A stretch of DNA of 19,506 bases, taken from Diplocarpon mali. Its lineage: Eukaryota > Ascomycota > Leotiomycetes > Helotiales > Drepanopezizaceae. Position numbers and translations under genes: made by a program. The stretch spans positions 1-19,506 of the forward strand of contig JAENRP010000545.1 of NCBI GenBank assembly GCA_024741835.1, read 5' to 3'. Below, piece by piece: positions 1 through 10,649 of this stretch; position 1 is the first letter of the stretch, and each line of letters starts with the position of its first letter. The notes under the pieces are model-generated. The model worked only from the letters and a program-made list of their open reading frames with translations, made no database searches and was not told where the DNA came from.

Positions 1-392
1 AACGAAACTAGTAAAATAAATAAGCTATAGAATCGCAAAAACAATTAAAAATAGTACTAACCTAGATATTAATTCTCTTTAGTTCTCTTTAAAGGTTAAG
101 AAGAACTATTATTAAATAATACTCTCTTTATAAAGCGCCTACTTCTTTTTAATAGTTTACTATTAATATTAGAAGAGTCTGGTCTTAGTATTGCAAGAGC
201 TTTAGTATTTTATATAGATACTAGTATAGTTTGATAGCTTCTACTAGTAGGGAGGGAGACTTATATTATAGCGTTATTATTATCATCTTCTTTATTATTA
301 TTATTATCCTTTAGAGAGTCTTCTACTATAGAGGGGGATAAGGCAGGCAGCTCTTTAGATAATACTTCCTTACCTTTGCCTTTATTCAAATT

Positions 393-416
393 GAGTTGCA
401 GGCCGGGCCTAGGAGT
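393..416 (-). repeat. PGLQV module copy 1 in D
   Basis: On the minus strand it encodes TPRPGLQL and is the least mutated copy in the window: Gln is still CAA and the core AGGCCCGGCCT is palindromic apart from its central base. It lies in the frame of D. Confidence 0.8.
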
Positions 417-1214
417 CGTATTAGGAGTTTTAGCATAGGGTTTCTTAGTGCTATATTTCTTAAGAAGAATTGTCTTATTAATTATATTATTAGCCTTAAT
501 ATTATCTTTAGTACCTTTCGTCTTAGCCTAGGATTTGTCCTTATATAATTATAGCTCTAATTATTAAATTAGCTTCTAGGTATAGGTGAAATTATTAAAA
601 AGTTCCTGCTTATACTTCTTTAAATATATTATTAATTAAGCTATATCTTTAGAGAATAACTCCTTTACTATTATTACTATTAATAGATTGTTCTATAGCT
701 GTTTTCCTATAAGTGCCTTTAATAGTAGGCCTCCTTTTATTATACTAAGCGTTATATGAAATTTGACTAACGATTCTCTAGTAATACTCTATCTTATAGT
801 ACTAGGTCTCTTTATACTAATAGAATCGATAAGAAAATCTTTTAAGTCTATGCTATTCTCTAGTGAGTTATTACTAATAACTTTTATATAATTATTACTA
901 ATAGTAAAAAAGCCACCTTTTCCTAATTCTTTAGCAGATTCTATATTAATAAACGTGCCTTGTTTAGTAAATATAAAGAACGGAGTTATCTTATTAAAGA
1001 TATACTCCTTTAAAAGTGTCTTCTCTTTAGTATTTAATTCTTTCTATTATATTGCATTTTAAGCCAGATTTAATAAGATCCATTAAGCATTCTTAAGGCG
1101 TTAGGGTATGAGATTTGATAATTCATAGGATTTTTCTTAAATAGCGAATTCTCTAATCGATTATTTAGCTACTAGAATCATATAGTAGTCAATAGTTCTA
1201 TTATTAGGTAGATT

Positions 1215-1238
1215 GACCTATAAGCTAGGCCTAGGAGT
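1215..1238 (-). repeat. PGLQV module copy 2 in D
   Basis: On the minus strand it encodes TPRPSL*V, where the stop is TAG in place of the expected Gln codon. It is in the same frame as the other three D copies. Confidence 0.75.
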
Positions 1239-2444
1239 TAATCTTATAAATCTTATATTAGCATTAATCTTAGTAGCAATAACTCTTAAGTAGTAGTCAA
1301 TTCTAATAAATTATATAAGCTTAGGATATATTACTAATTTATATAAAGACTTATATCAAGTTAGTAGAGCACTTAAGTATAATCCATAATGCATCCTTAG
1401 TATCTATTGTATTAAGCTATAAGTTATATTATAAAGGAAGGCAAAGGGGGGATTTAACTTCTTATCTAAGGTCTAGAAGTAGTATTGGTATATTTTTAAT
1501 TCTTCTTATACTAACGTTAAAAATGAATTCTTTCTATAATTACCGTAACTATATATGCGTATAGCGCTTAAAAAGGCGCAATTAAACAACTTAAGCATAT
1601 TTAAAAAGCCTTTGCTATGGAATAATATAAAGTTGTTAATAGTTAGTATAGCGTTATACTAAGCAGAGGTCTATGCGATATTATAAAACAACTTAAGGGC
1701 TTTAGGTACTACTCTAAACTTAAAGAAGCCTAATGACATATCCTTCTTAACTTAGTTTGCTATTCTATTACTAGTAGCTATAATTGTATAATTTCCTAGA
1801 TATAATAAAAATAAGGTTAGGTTAAGAGCGGTGCAAAATTTATAGATATTAGATAATATATCTTTATTATTAAGGCCTATCGTTGCCAATCTATAGTACT
1901 ACGCATATTAGCGTTTATAAAGGGCGTAGAACTTTTTAAAATTAAAGTCCTTAAATATTCCTATTATAAACTTTGCAAGTTTTATCTTTATTTCTAATAT
2001 TACTACTATTTTAAAACTATTACTATACTATAGTATCATCTTTATATTAAGGGGGACTTAATAATATTTTATAGAAATAATATTCGTATTAACTTCGGAT
2101 TTCTCTTTAAGAATATAGAAGTCATCCTTCAATTTCTTATACTTAATAAAGAAGTGTATAATATTATCTATAGAAAATTCGTCTTATAGCAGTTTCATAA
2201 TCTGCTTAATAGCTCTTATTATCCCTTCCTATGCTAATAAGACTTCTCCTTAACCTTCTTTTCTTAAACGCTTTATTATTAACTTATAGAATTTAAGAAC
2301 AAATTTTTATAGGTTATTAGGGAAAGATTGTATAATATTAGTAGTATCCTTCTTAATATTATTAAAAATTTCTAGTATATTAATAATAGTACTAATCTTT
2401 TTATTAAATAAATCATCTTCCGAGTCTATAGCATTATATATATT

Positions 2445-2468
2445 AACCTATAGGCCAGGCCTATAAGT
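2445..2468 (-). repeat. PGLQV module copy 3 in D
   Basis: On the minus strand it encodes TYRPGL*V, with TAG for Gln. The core AGGCCTGGCCT is palindromic apart from its central base. It is in the D frame. Confidence 0.8.
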
Positions 2469-2630
2469 TATTTTCTTTGCTATTAGTATTTAGAATATTT
2501 AAGGCATTTCTAAGGATAGCGATTCAAACTCATCTAAGTCTAATAAACAAAGGTTATAATAGTTAGCAATTTGTATTCTTGGTATTATAAGCACCTTATG
2601 CTCAAGGACCTCTTCCTTATATGGTACTTC

Positions 2631-2654
2631 TACCTATAGGCCAGGCCTACGAGT
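2631..2654 (-). repeat. PGLQV module copy 4 in D
   Basis: On the minus strand it encodes TRRPGL*V, with TAG for Gln. It is 186 bp from copy 3 and in the same frame. The palindromic core AGGCCTGGCCT is intact. Confidence 0.8.
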
Positions 2655-3599
2655 TAAATTTTCCTTATTAGTTTATTCTACTAGGAGTAGTAGCAGCTTT
2701 AGGGCGGCGGATACAATAAATTCCTATCTTTCTATCTTATTATCGAAGTAATTTATAATATACTTAGCAAGATAAGTTATCTTTTCTTTTATAATAAGTA
2801 GACTATATTGCAACTATTAAAGGCTAAGTGTATCTAGAACAGTTTAGTTAGGAAGTGCAAAATTATTATACTATAAGGGTTCGTCTTTTATAATCTAAAT
2901 AGTAGAGTGCATAATAGTACTTAAGAACCTAATAAATTTTCTACCTCTAATGCTATTTCCTTATAGCTTTTTCATACCCTCTTAAATAGTGAAATGATTC
3001 AACACCTATATGGCCTTTACTATAGGTTGGTATATCTCAAAGATTTTACTAAGCCCTTATTATGCAGAATAGGCAGAGTCTCCACTTATTCTAAAGACCC
3101 TTTATATGACTCTGCTAAGTCATAGACTCTCCCTTTTCTTTCTAAAGTCTCCTTACTATATATATACTAAAGAATAATATAATAAATCATCTTCTCCTAC
3201 TTCTGCGAGCCTTTTAAGCGACCTAATAAAGGCCCTCCAGCCGACCGCACTATAGTTATAAGCCCTATAAGCACTTTAATATGCTTTCTCTTTGCATACA
3301 ACTGGCTAAAGGGCCCTTTGAGCTCTTAACCGACTTTTCGAGTACTTATAATAACTTAAAGGACCTTCATTTTCAATTAATAAATCTCCATTTTCCAATC
3401 GAACCTTATTTGTAAACTCTATTTATATACCTAACCTTTTTCACTAGACTCTATTTAATATATCTAACTCTTTAAGCATCTTTAAGCCTTGCTTTAATAC
3501 CTTTACCTTTTAAATAAAGTGGTTTAGTAAATATATATTCTTTATTAAGCTTTATAATATTACCATTTTTACTAATCTAAGACTCCTATTTAAGTCAAT

Positions 3600-3800
3600 T
3601 ATAAAGACTAAGCCTTAAGCTCCTTTAATATAAGAGCTTAAGGAATTGGAAACGGCTAACCTTTGTATAATATATGCAAGGTTGTATAAAGAGTATATAG
3701 CGACTTTATTTAAATAGATTTACGCCCGCTTTCCCTTAGGAGATCTGTCAAAAGCTCCTTTTCTATAGGCCTTTTATAAAGATATTAAGGATAAATATAA
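3600..3800. other. Unresolved junction between D and element C
   Basis: Both strands read plausibly here. The minus strand continues the D frame (patch SSYIKGAQGLVF near 3600-3640), while the plus strand already reads as the Gln- and Lys-rich N-terminal gag region of C from about 3640. Only one can be real at each base, so the boundary lies somewhere in this interval. I see no LTR end or target duplication that would place it. Confidence 0.4.
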
Positions 3801-6800
3801 AATCCTAATAAAAAAGCACCTTATATATAAGGAAACTTAAAAGACCTAATGCAAATACTATAAGCTACTATTAGAATAGGTCTCTAAGACCGTCGATAGA
3901 ACGCTTTTAGCTTCTGCGATAGCTTAAGCTTAAATCCAAGCTAAGAAGCTCTCCTCCTTAATACCTAATAGAGATACTCCTATAAGTAGAACTACTGCTA
4001 ATAACTTATATATTAATTTAATAAACTAGCAACTCTTACTCTAAGGCCTAATATCTATTTTAAAGTATGATATTACACCTTTTAATAAGGCTATTCAATC
4101 TTAAACGAGGCTTTAATACTGCGATATACTACACTAAGGCAAGACTAGGAGAACTAATACTTAGCAGTAGATCTAGGAGTAGCAGGAGGCGTACCGCCTA
4201 GTAAAGCAATACAGTCTTCTTAAGATCAAAGGGAGACTAGGAGTAATTGACTTTTTAGATTTAATTATAATAAAAATTAATCTGAATTAGGCGACTCGCT
4301 TAAAGGAGGAAATAATCACTAATAAGCAGATAGGAACCCTATATAAGCACAACCTAATGTAATTAAGCTGCGCCTTAGCAGGCATTAAATCTAATAGAGC
4401 AATTGATAATAAAAGGCTAGCAGTTTTTACTACTCAAGAGTCTTTCTTAAATGCCGAAACCCCTTTGCAAGCTCTAGAAAGCAGCTCCTGAAATCGCTTT
4501 ATAAACTCCAAAAGGGAGACCAGGCCTAAGTGCCCTTATAAAGGCTCTATAAATCACTATTAAAAGCCCTAGGACTATCGGAAACTATTATATACTATAG
4601 ATAGGCGTAAGGAAAATATAAAGGTTCTCCCTTTGCAAGAGGAGGTCTTATAAATATAAAAGGCATTAAACGCAAGAGACTAGTTTAAAGGTCTCTAAGT
4701 ATAGCTTAAGGAAAATAATATTATAGTAATAGCAATTGATAAATTTAAAGGAAAGGCTTCAGCCTTTAAAGAAGATGGTTTAAGCAAAAGGGAGAACTTA
4801 CCAGTCTTTATAATAATAGATCCCTCTGCCTTCGACGCTTTTAAAGAATCGTTTAACGTCTACTACCTCTTTAAATTAAAACGCCACCTACTCTCCTTAA
4901 GTACACTCTTTAATAATTGCGCAGCTACTTATATTGTTAATTTAAAGGATTTACTTATCGCAAGCACCTTTAAGCCTTTTAGCGACTTATAGTAATATAT
5001 TAAAGCAGGTACCTTAAGACTCCTAATTATTAGGAGAGGTAATAGATATATAGCAGACTCTCTTCTATAGTATAACAGCTCTCTTATAAGGATAATGCTT
5101 TACAATATTGCTATTATAAAGGAGTTTATTATTAATATTATCTTAGAAAGGCTCCTTGCAGATAAGGGTTTTTAGTACTTTAAGGTAAACCTTACTTTAC
5201 GCTTTAGGAGCATTAGAGATTCTATAAAGCAAGCTTAGTTAAAGTGTTACTATAATCTCATTTTCTTTAAATATAAGCCTATTAACTATTTAGATCTCCT
5301 AAATATGCTTTAATATGACTTCTCTACCTTAATAGCATTTCCTATAGCTAAGATAACACTTTATAATAGGTTTTAGTCTAGCTATATACCTATTAAGGTA
5401 TAGGATAATAATATATATACTTAGCACCTTTGCGCTAGCTACCTAAGCGCAAAGGCTCTCTAAGCGCTAGTTAAGTACACTAAAGGAGTAAAGATCAAAG
5501 GAATATAGAGGCTAAAGTGCCTTATATATATAGTAGCATCTGCTAAGCAAGTTATTTCTCGCACTACCTTTAAGAACCGATCTTTAAGGCCCTTCTTTAA
5601 GATCTCTTAGGATCTCTTTAACTTTTTAGATAACTTATATAATAGTTGCTTATAGGTTCTTTTAATTAAGGATAAGTATAGTAGTATACTTTAGATATTC
5701 CTACTAAGATCAAAGGGCAAAGACGTAGTTATAAAGGTCCTTTAGGCCTTTAAAGCATAGGTGAAACGCCAATATAAGCTTTCTATTTATAAGATTAGGC
5801 AAGATAATAATACTTTAGTAATCTCCTTAAGGGAAGACTCTCTTATAAAGTACTAAAGATAGGTAAAAGAGGAGGGAATCGATTTAAAGCTTACTCCTAC
5901 CTATATATACTAACTTAATAGAGGCGTAGAGCAAGTAGAAAGGGAGTTGATTAAACGCTCTATTAAAATAAGGATCTACGCCAGGCTTTTAGCAAGCCTT
6001 TGGCCAAAGGTTATAAAGGCTACTATATACTTTTATAATATCTCCTTACTTATTAAGAAGAAGATGATCTTATTAAGTAAGGCTCTCTATAGTTAGTTTA
6101 AGTAGTATTTTCGATTCTATAAGCCATTGCTTATTAAGCAAATAATAGCAAGCTTAAAGCCTAACTAGAGTTGCGTTTATATATATAGTGCTTGCGCATA
6201 CCCTTTAATTAAAGAGAAGGAGGCAGGGAGGGACCGCCGAACCTTTAAAATTGAACTATAAGGGCACTTAAGTTACTTAATTAAATATATTACCTTTAAT
6301 ATTTATAAAATCTAGGTTCTTATACTTTAGTAAGTAATAAGAACTTGTAATATTGAATTTGATAAATCTCTTATTTATAATCCAGAAGCTAAGCGCGTAA
6401 ACCTTATAATGCGCTAAGAACTTAAGACGACCTTTTAATTGATCGAAGAGGGAGAAGGAGCTTAAGACGCTAAGTTCGAAGGCATTTTTAAGGAATCGGA
6501 GCTTATCGCAAGGCCGAATGCAATCGCTATAGAAGAAGCCGCTATATAAGAAGAGCCTATATTATAGACTAACGCTACTTTATAGCCTTTAATTAATAAT
6601 ATAGAAGGCCTTAACTTAAATCTAAATTCTTTAAGAGACCTACTTAGAAACTTAAGGGTAGAAGCAAGCGAATTAAAAGCCACTTCGCCAGTCTTTAAAA
6701 AGGCAAATAGCGATTAGAGCTTAGGAGTGATAATTCCTTATAAAGGCCCTACTAAAGAAGGAACTATAGACAACTCTAAGGGAGTCTTTAGAGACGAGTT

Positions 6801-8841
6801 TTATAAGGCGATCGGCAGATCTTTAGCTGCTATTCTATATAAGAATAGAAATAGCTTAAAGGCTTTAAGATAGAGTCTTTAATTATAAAGGTAAGCCTTA
6901 GTAAACTCTAATAGAAGGCTAAAGGTACTACTACTAAGATCTGGGAGAAGCTTTAATAGTCTTATAAGAAGCGACTTAATAAGAGGAGTAGGCCTTAATA
7001 ATATAATACCTTAAGTTGTAATACTAGCTTAAAGATTATAAGCTTAAGAGATAAAGCTATTTAAACTCTTAAAGGAACCTTTAGTAATAATAAAAATAAA
7101 AGAGGAAACCTATAAAGAAAAGCGCAAAAAGGAACTCCCTTTTCTTAAGTAAAAGAGGATAAGATACTTAAGCATTAAGCAATAGGAGACTTTAAAAGTA
7201 TATACTACTACTTTAAAGTATATACTCTCTTAAAGTAATATTAATTTACCCTGCTCCTTATATACGTAGGAGTTTATATTAACTTTTTAAGCAAACGAAT
7301 AAATAAAGGAGGATAGGAAGGACTATTTAATAGTTTATATAATTATTAAAGCTGCAGTTAATAGTTAGGTAAAGGATAAAGCGCAGTCTTTTAACTACTT
7401 ATAGTATTAAGGCTTTTTGCTAAAGCCTTTAAAAGGATGGCTAGATTTAAAAAAGCACCCTTTTAGCAAACGATTTAAAGAAGGAGGGCATTAGGAGATT
7501 AGGAATCTAAAGTCTTAAAGTTGCTAAAGAATTATGCAAAGGGACTATTCAAAGCCTTTGCTAATACTATTAAAATGGGTTTTTACTTATAAGGTCAATA
7601 GCTCTAGCAAGCTTTTAAAGTGCCGATTATAGCTAGTTATACAAAGGGATCTTTAAAATAAAGCTTTAATTTTCTCAACCTACGCAGCTACGCTTATAGT
7701 AAGGTCTTTTAAGGTACTAATAGCGCTTACTATATACTTTAATATAGAAGTAAAGTAGTTTGATATTATTAACGCGTTTATCAACGCTCTTAAAGACCTA
7801 AGGAGTGCTTTAGTCATATACTTCCTATTAAATGGCTTTAAGCGCCTTAGTATAGTAGTAGAACTAGACTATGCGCTTTATAAGCTAAAAGACTCTCTAG
7901 TGCTATAGTATAAGAACTTCATAAGAACGCTTAAGGGTCTTTAACTTAAGCTACTAGGTAAGGAGCCTTATATTTTTATAATAAAGGATCGCATAGTCTT
8001 TATAGCATTTTATATTAACAATATTCAAGTATTATATAAGGCTTCTAACCTAGATCGGGCGACTTGTTTAATTGAAGACCTAAAGAGGGCGTATAAGCTT
8101 ACTATTATAAGAGATATCTCTTAGTTTCTTAAAGTAAGGATTATTTGAGATAAGAAGGTAAAGAGGATCTCCTTAGTTTATAATACTTATATTAAGAAGA
8201 TCGCTTAAAAGTTTGGAGCTAATATAAGGAGAGTGCTTAGTACTTTACTATTAAAGAAGGAGTTTATTAAGAACTTAGGGCAAGCTTCCTTAGAAAAGGT
8301 AAAGGAGTATTAAGAAAAAATAGACTTTATTCTCTATATAGCGATTATAATACGCCTAGACGTTACGTTCATAGCCTTCTAACTATCTTTCTTTTTAATT
8401 AATTTAAGCTTTAAGCACCTTTTAGCCGCAGACTAGACGCTTTAATACCTATATAGCACACGCTTCTTAGGAATTGCCTATAGCTTTAAGGCTAAGGAAT
8501 ACTAACTAGTCGCATCTTTAGATACTTCTTTCGAAGATGATTAAGAGACTTGCAGATCCTCTTAAGGATATGTCTTCTTCCTATTTAAAGGACCGATTAT
8601 TTAGAAAGCGAATCGCCAAGCGACTGTTATACTCTCTTCTACTAAAGCAGAACTCTATAGTATGGTTTCTATTGCAAAGGAGATAATAGCTATAAAACGC
8701 CTCTTTAAGGAGATTCGCATAGATTACCTCTTTAAATAGAATATATATTATAATAATTAATAGACGATTTAGCTAATTATTATAAAGAATAAGAAGATTA
8801 AGATAAGCCTTTAATATATCGAAATCAGTAATATATAGATC
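3640..8841 (+). mobile_element. Ty1/copia-type retrotransposon C, no 5' LTR seen, 3' end displaced by M
   Basis: The plus strand carries copia-order domains: gag, protease, integrase, reverse transcriptase, RNase H. The 5' LTR and leader are not seen; the sequence just upstream reads better as D on the other strand, so the element is probably 5'-truncated. The 3' end is cut at 8841 where the LTR of element M begins. The remaining RNase H codons and 3' LTR of C should lie beyond 19506, past M. Its gag-pol sequence is clearly a different family from P and M. Confidence 0.75.
3640..8841 (+). pseudogene. RIP-inactivated copia gag-pol polyprotein of element C
   Basis: In life this would be a single Gag-Pol polyprotein forming the particle and carrying out cDNA synthesis and integration. 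One plus frame holds throughout (checked at 3643, 4531, 4918, 8011 and 8647), so decay is by substitution rather than indel. Gag fills about 3640-4500 and ends in a damaged zinc knuckle near 4528-4590 (KCPYKGSINHYQKPQDYRKL, with Cys and His codons apparently turned to Tyr). The protease remnant NCAATYIVN is at 4915-4941, with Asn where the catalytic Asp of D-x-G-A-T is expected. The integrase region runs to about 6240 and includes ARLLASLWPKVIKATIYF near 5970-6025; HLSYLIKYITFNIYKI follows near 6270-6315. Reverse transcriptase spans about 7540-8260, with FDIINAFINAL near 7761-7793 and YINN at 8011-8022 replacing YVDD. RNase H includes SSTKAELYSMVSIAKEI near 8637-8687. The gag start codon is not identified. 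Many TAG/TAA codons interrupt the frame. Confidence 0.8.
8837..8841. other. Candidate left copy of the target duplication of M (AGATC)
   Basis: These five bases directly flank the outer end of M's 3' LTR. Copia-type elements make 5-bp duplications; the partner copy would lie beyond the right edge of the window, so this is a prediction. Confidence 0.35.
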
Positions 8842-9036
8842 TATTGAGCTTAAGTGAGTCGGCGCAATAGGTAAAGGAGGCTTTTAAAGGTCGATAGTCG
8901 ATATATTAATAAGAGTTAAGGAAGGAAGGTTACCCCTTTCTTCCCTATAGCTATATATATATTAATATCCTATTAACTAAGCAATAGGGTTATATAATAA
9001 TATATCAAAGTGATAGCTATATTACCTATCTTAATA
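8842..9036 (-). repeat. 3' LTR of element M (195 bp)
   Basis: In minus orientation it begins TATTAAG and ends CTCAATA. It aligns over its full 195 bp with both LTRs of P, differing only by C/T and G/A changes as far as I could align by eye. The termini are explained by ancestral copia-type ends TGTTGAG...CTCAACA after RIP. It also keeps the internal hairpin of the P LTR, with the G-C pair at the loop replaced by G-U in RNA. Confidence 0.9.
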
Positions 9037-9057
9037 CCTTTACTTAGACCTTATTCC
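9037..9057 (-). promoter_or_regulatory. Polypurine tract of element M
   Basis: Directly upstream of the 3' LTR in element orientation is GGAATAAGGTCTAAGTAAAGG. The equivalent place in P reads GGAGTAAGGTCTAAGTAAGGG. The position and purine bias suit the plus-strand DNA primer. Confidence 0.5.
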
Positions 9058-9173
9058 AATTGACCTATAGTTAGGAAAATAATAACTATCCTTTTGCGCT
9101 AATCTAACTCTTAAGTATTTCTTTAAATCAAAAACAATCAATTAATAGCAACTTCTATTAAAATCACTAATCC

Positions 9174-9322
9174 TACTTATAAAGCGGGACTAGGAGTCAA
9201 ATTTCTAAAAGCGTTCCTTTATAAGACTATATGACTTGACTCGTAGTCTAGGCCTAGGAATCGATCTAAAAACTTTCCTTTATAAGACTATATAACCTAA
9301 CTCGTAAGGCAGGCCTAGGAGT
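9174..9322 (-). repeat. 3' untranslated tandem repeat of M carrying three PGLQV modules
   Basis: Just downstream of the gag-pol stop in element orientation, three module-like starts (first bases at 9322, 9261 and 9197) head a direct repeat with periods of 61 and 64 bp. Each full unit contains the segment TATAGTCTTATAAAGGAA. The third unit is partial. P has only two module starts at the equivalent place. The 3' UTR between the stop and the polypurine tract is otherwise featureless. Confidence 0.75.
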
Positions 9323-9327
9323 TGTCC

Positions 9328-10449
9328 TTAAGCCTACTAAGCCCTTACTATCTTCTGCAACCTTAGTATATCTTTAAATGCTTTAAACTTTATAACCGTC
9401 TTTAATAGCTTTGTAAATCTATCTACTACTATTCGATCGGTTAAGATATAAGTAATTAATAACTTATTTTTTATAATAAAGTCGTAGATAAAGTAGTAGG
9501 TAATATTAATATATTTCAATCGCTTATATAAGTATAGATTCTTTATAAGTGCAATCGCCCTTATATTATTTGCTTAAAGATTAATACAGTTCTTATCTTA
9601 TCTAATATACTTAATAAAACCTATATCTTTTAGAACTTAGGCGATCTATAATCCTTGCTTATAATTTAATAATATTAATATATATTCGGCCTTAGTACTT
9701 ATAGTAGCTATTGATTTCTACTTCCTACCTCTTTATAATATAGGTCTGCTATATAGTACTACTACGCTTTCAAATATACTTTTCTAACCTTTTATATTTG
9801 CCTAGTTAGAATCGGTATATACCTTAAGCTTTGTACTTATATATTTTATTAGTCTATATCTCACCTTCTATATAATTATCGATTAAAGGTACCTTTTAAG
9901 TCGCTTAATTGCATTCTTATATTAAATCGTCAGATCCTTTAAGTTCTGATTAAGTTACTTAATAATAAAGGCAATATCTAGTCTTATATATACTATAGCA
10001 TATATAATTGCTCTAATATCCTATTAGTACTTCTTCAGATCTCCTCTTTGCTTATTTTTATTAGTAGGCTTTAACTTATTATACTTTCCTTCGATTAGAG
10101 TACGCTTTAGCTTAAAGTTGGGAGTATAAGTAAAGAGTCCTATTCGGTTTAGGATCTTTTTAATATATTACTCTTAATCTAATCAGAGTTCTTAAGTAGA
10201 GCAGTTCCTTATAACGCAGATGCTAAGGATCTTAAAAATTCCCCTTAGATCCTTAGTATTAAAACGTTTCCGAATTATTATAAAGAACTAATCTAATTAA
10301 GTAGTTGTTTTTATAGCTATAGTAATATCGTCGATATATAGTAGTAACTTAATTCCACGCTTAGCATAGGTGAATATATAAGGATTAGCTAAGCTTTAAA
10401 CGAATCCTATTTCTATTAAAGCAGAGCTATATAAGAGGTTCCAATTATA
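9328..10449 (-). pseudogene. Gag-pol 3' end of element M: distal reverse transcriptase and RNase H
   Basis: In minus orientation it resumes the reverse transcriptase just after the P insertion and ends at a TAA at 9328-9330, matching the P stop at 16367-16369. The RNase H end is readable: KYINITYYFIYDFIIKNKLL then YILTDRIVVDRFTKLL, matching the copia C-terminal pattern K-(Y/H)-I-(N/D)-(I/V)-x-Y-(Y/H)-F. The last 60 codons (9337-9519) happen to be free of stops and start with ATG. This is a chance survivor of the polyprotein C-terminus rather than a separate gene. Upstream codons are broken by TAG/TAA at Gln and Trp positions. Confidence 0.85.
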
Positions 10450-10454
10450 GGCTG
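10450..10454. other. Left target-site duplication of P (GGCTG)
   Basis: GGCTG directly precedes the 5' LTR of P and is repeated at 16796-16800 directly after the 3' LTR. In minus orientation it is CAGCC, equivalent to TAGCC at 15243-15247 in P itself, so it belongs to the interrupted reverse transcriptase of M. Confidence 0.92.
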
Positions 10455-10649
10455 TATTGAGATGGGTGATACAGCTATCACTCCGATGTATTATCATATG
10501 ACCCTACTGCTTAGTCAGTAGGATATTAATACGTATATAGCTATAGGAAAGAAAGGGGTAACCTTCCTTCCCTAACTCTTACTAATATATCGACCATCGA
10601 CCTTTAGAAGCCTCCTTTACCTACTGCGCCGATTCACTTAAGCTTAATA
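10455..10649 (+). repeat. 5' LTR of element P (195 bp)
   Basis: It starts TATTGAG and ends CTTAATA, directly followed by the primer-binding site. Against the 3' LTR I count about 17 differences in 195 bp, all transitions and mostly with this copy in the ancestral (C or G) state. It contains a perfect 7-bp stem, CCTACTG (10503-10509) and CAGTAGG (10516-10522), around a 6-base loop. TATATAG near 10532 could be a TATA-like site; that is a guess. Confidence 0.92.

Larger units (their letters stand above)
45..3600 (-). pseudogene. Unrecognised large degenerate ORF (D) with four PGLQV modules
   Basis: Read on the minus strand, one frame can be followed from about 3600 down to stops at 57-59 or 45-47, roughly 1,180 codons, without a frameshift. 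It is interrupted by many TAA/TAG codons and a few TGA, as expected if Gln and Trp codons were hit by RIP. The conceptual protein is rich in Lys, Glu, Asn and Leu. Readable patches include RAFIRSLKRLAEVGEDDLL (near 3200-3235) and LNHFTIQEGMKKLQGNS (near 2950-3000). The C-terminus is low-complexity, with GKGKEV near 370 and a DNNNNKEDDNNN stretch near 265-305. Four in-frame copies of T-x-R-P-(G/S)-L-Q-(V/L) lie at 393-416, 1215-1238, 2445-2468 and 2631-2654. I see no reverse transcriptase, integrase or transposase motif and do not recognise the family. It could be the ORF of an unidentified transposon or a duplicated host gene caught by RIP. Stop density in RIP-mutated DNA is nearly uninformative, so the call rests on residue content and the shared frame of the modules. 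The N-terminal limit is uncertain. Confidence 0.55.
8842..10454 (-). mobile_element. Copia-type retrotransposon M, 3' part (interrupted by P)
   Basis: This minus-strand segment holds M's 3' LTR, polypurine tract, 3' untranslated repeats, RNase H and the distal reverse transcriptase. It aligns with the reverse complement of P from the P insertion point to its end. At 10454 it is interrupted by P and resumes at 16796. Near the break it matches P around 15248 onward (shared GAACCTCTTATATAGCTCT). M was therefore a near-complete element when P landed in it. Confidence 0.9.

Noticed and set aside
275..308. ATT/ATA trinucleotide microsatellite
   Set aside because: It is the Asn-rich low-complexity end of the D frame and is too short and irregular to report as a separate repeat.
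3021..3254. Candidate 5' LTR of element C (TATAG...CTATA ends, followed by GTTATAAGCCC resembling a half-tRNA primer site)
   Set aside because: The minus-strand D frame continues coherently through this stretch, the primer-like string lacks one G and is explained by a coding repeat (AYRAYNYS), and there is no second LTR to compare.
4516..4535. Possible PGLQV module in gag of C (CCAGGCCTAAG)
   Set aside because: Only the central bases match; in the gag-pol frame it reads TRPKCP at the zinc knuckle, so it is a chance match.
6462..6683. 73-codon minus-strand ORF
   Set aside because: It is the antisense of the gag-pol frame of element C; the plus strand carries the copia sequence.
9337..9519. 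60-codon minus-strand ORF as a separate small gene
   Set aside because: It is the in-frame RNase H C-terminus of element M that happens to be free of RIP stops; its ATG is internal to the polyprotein.
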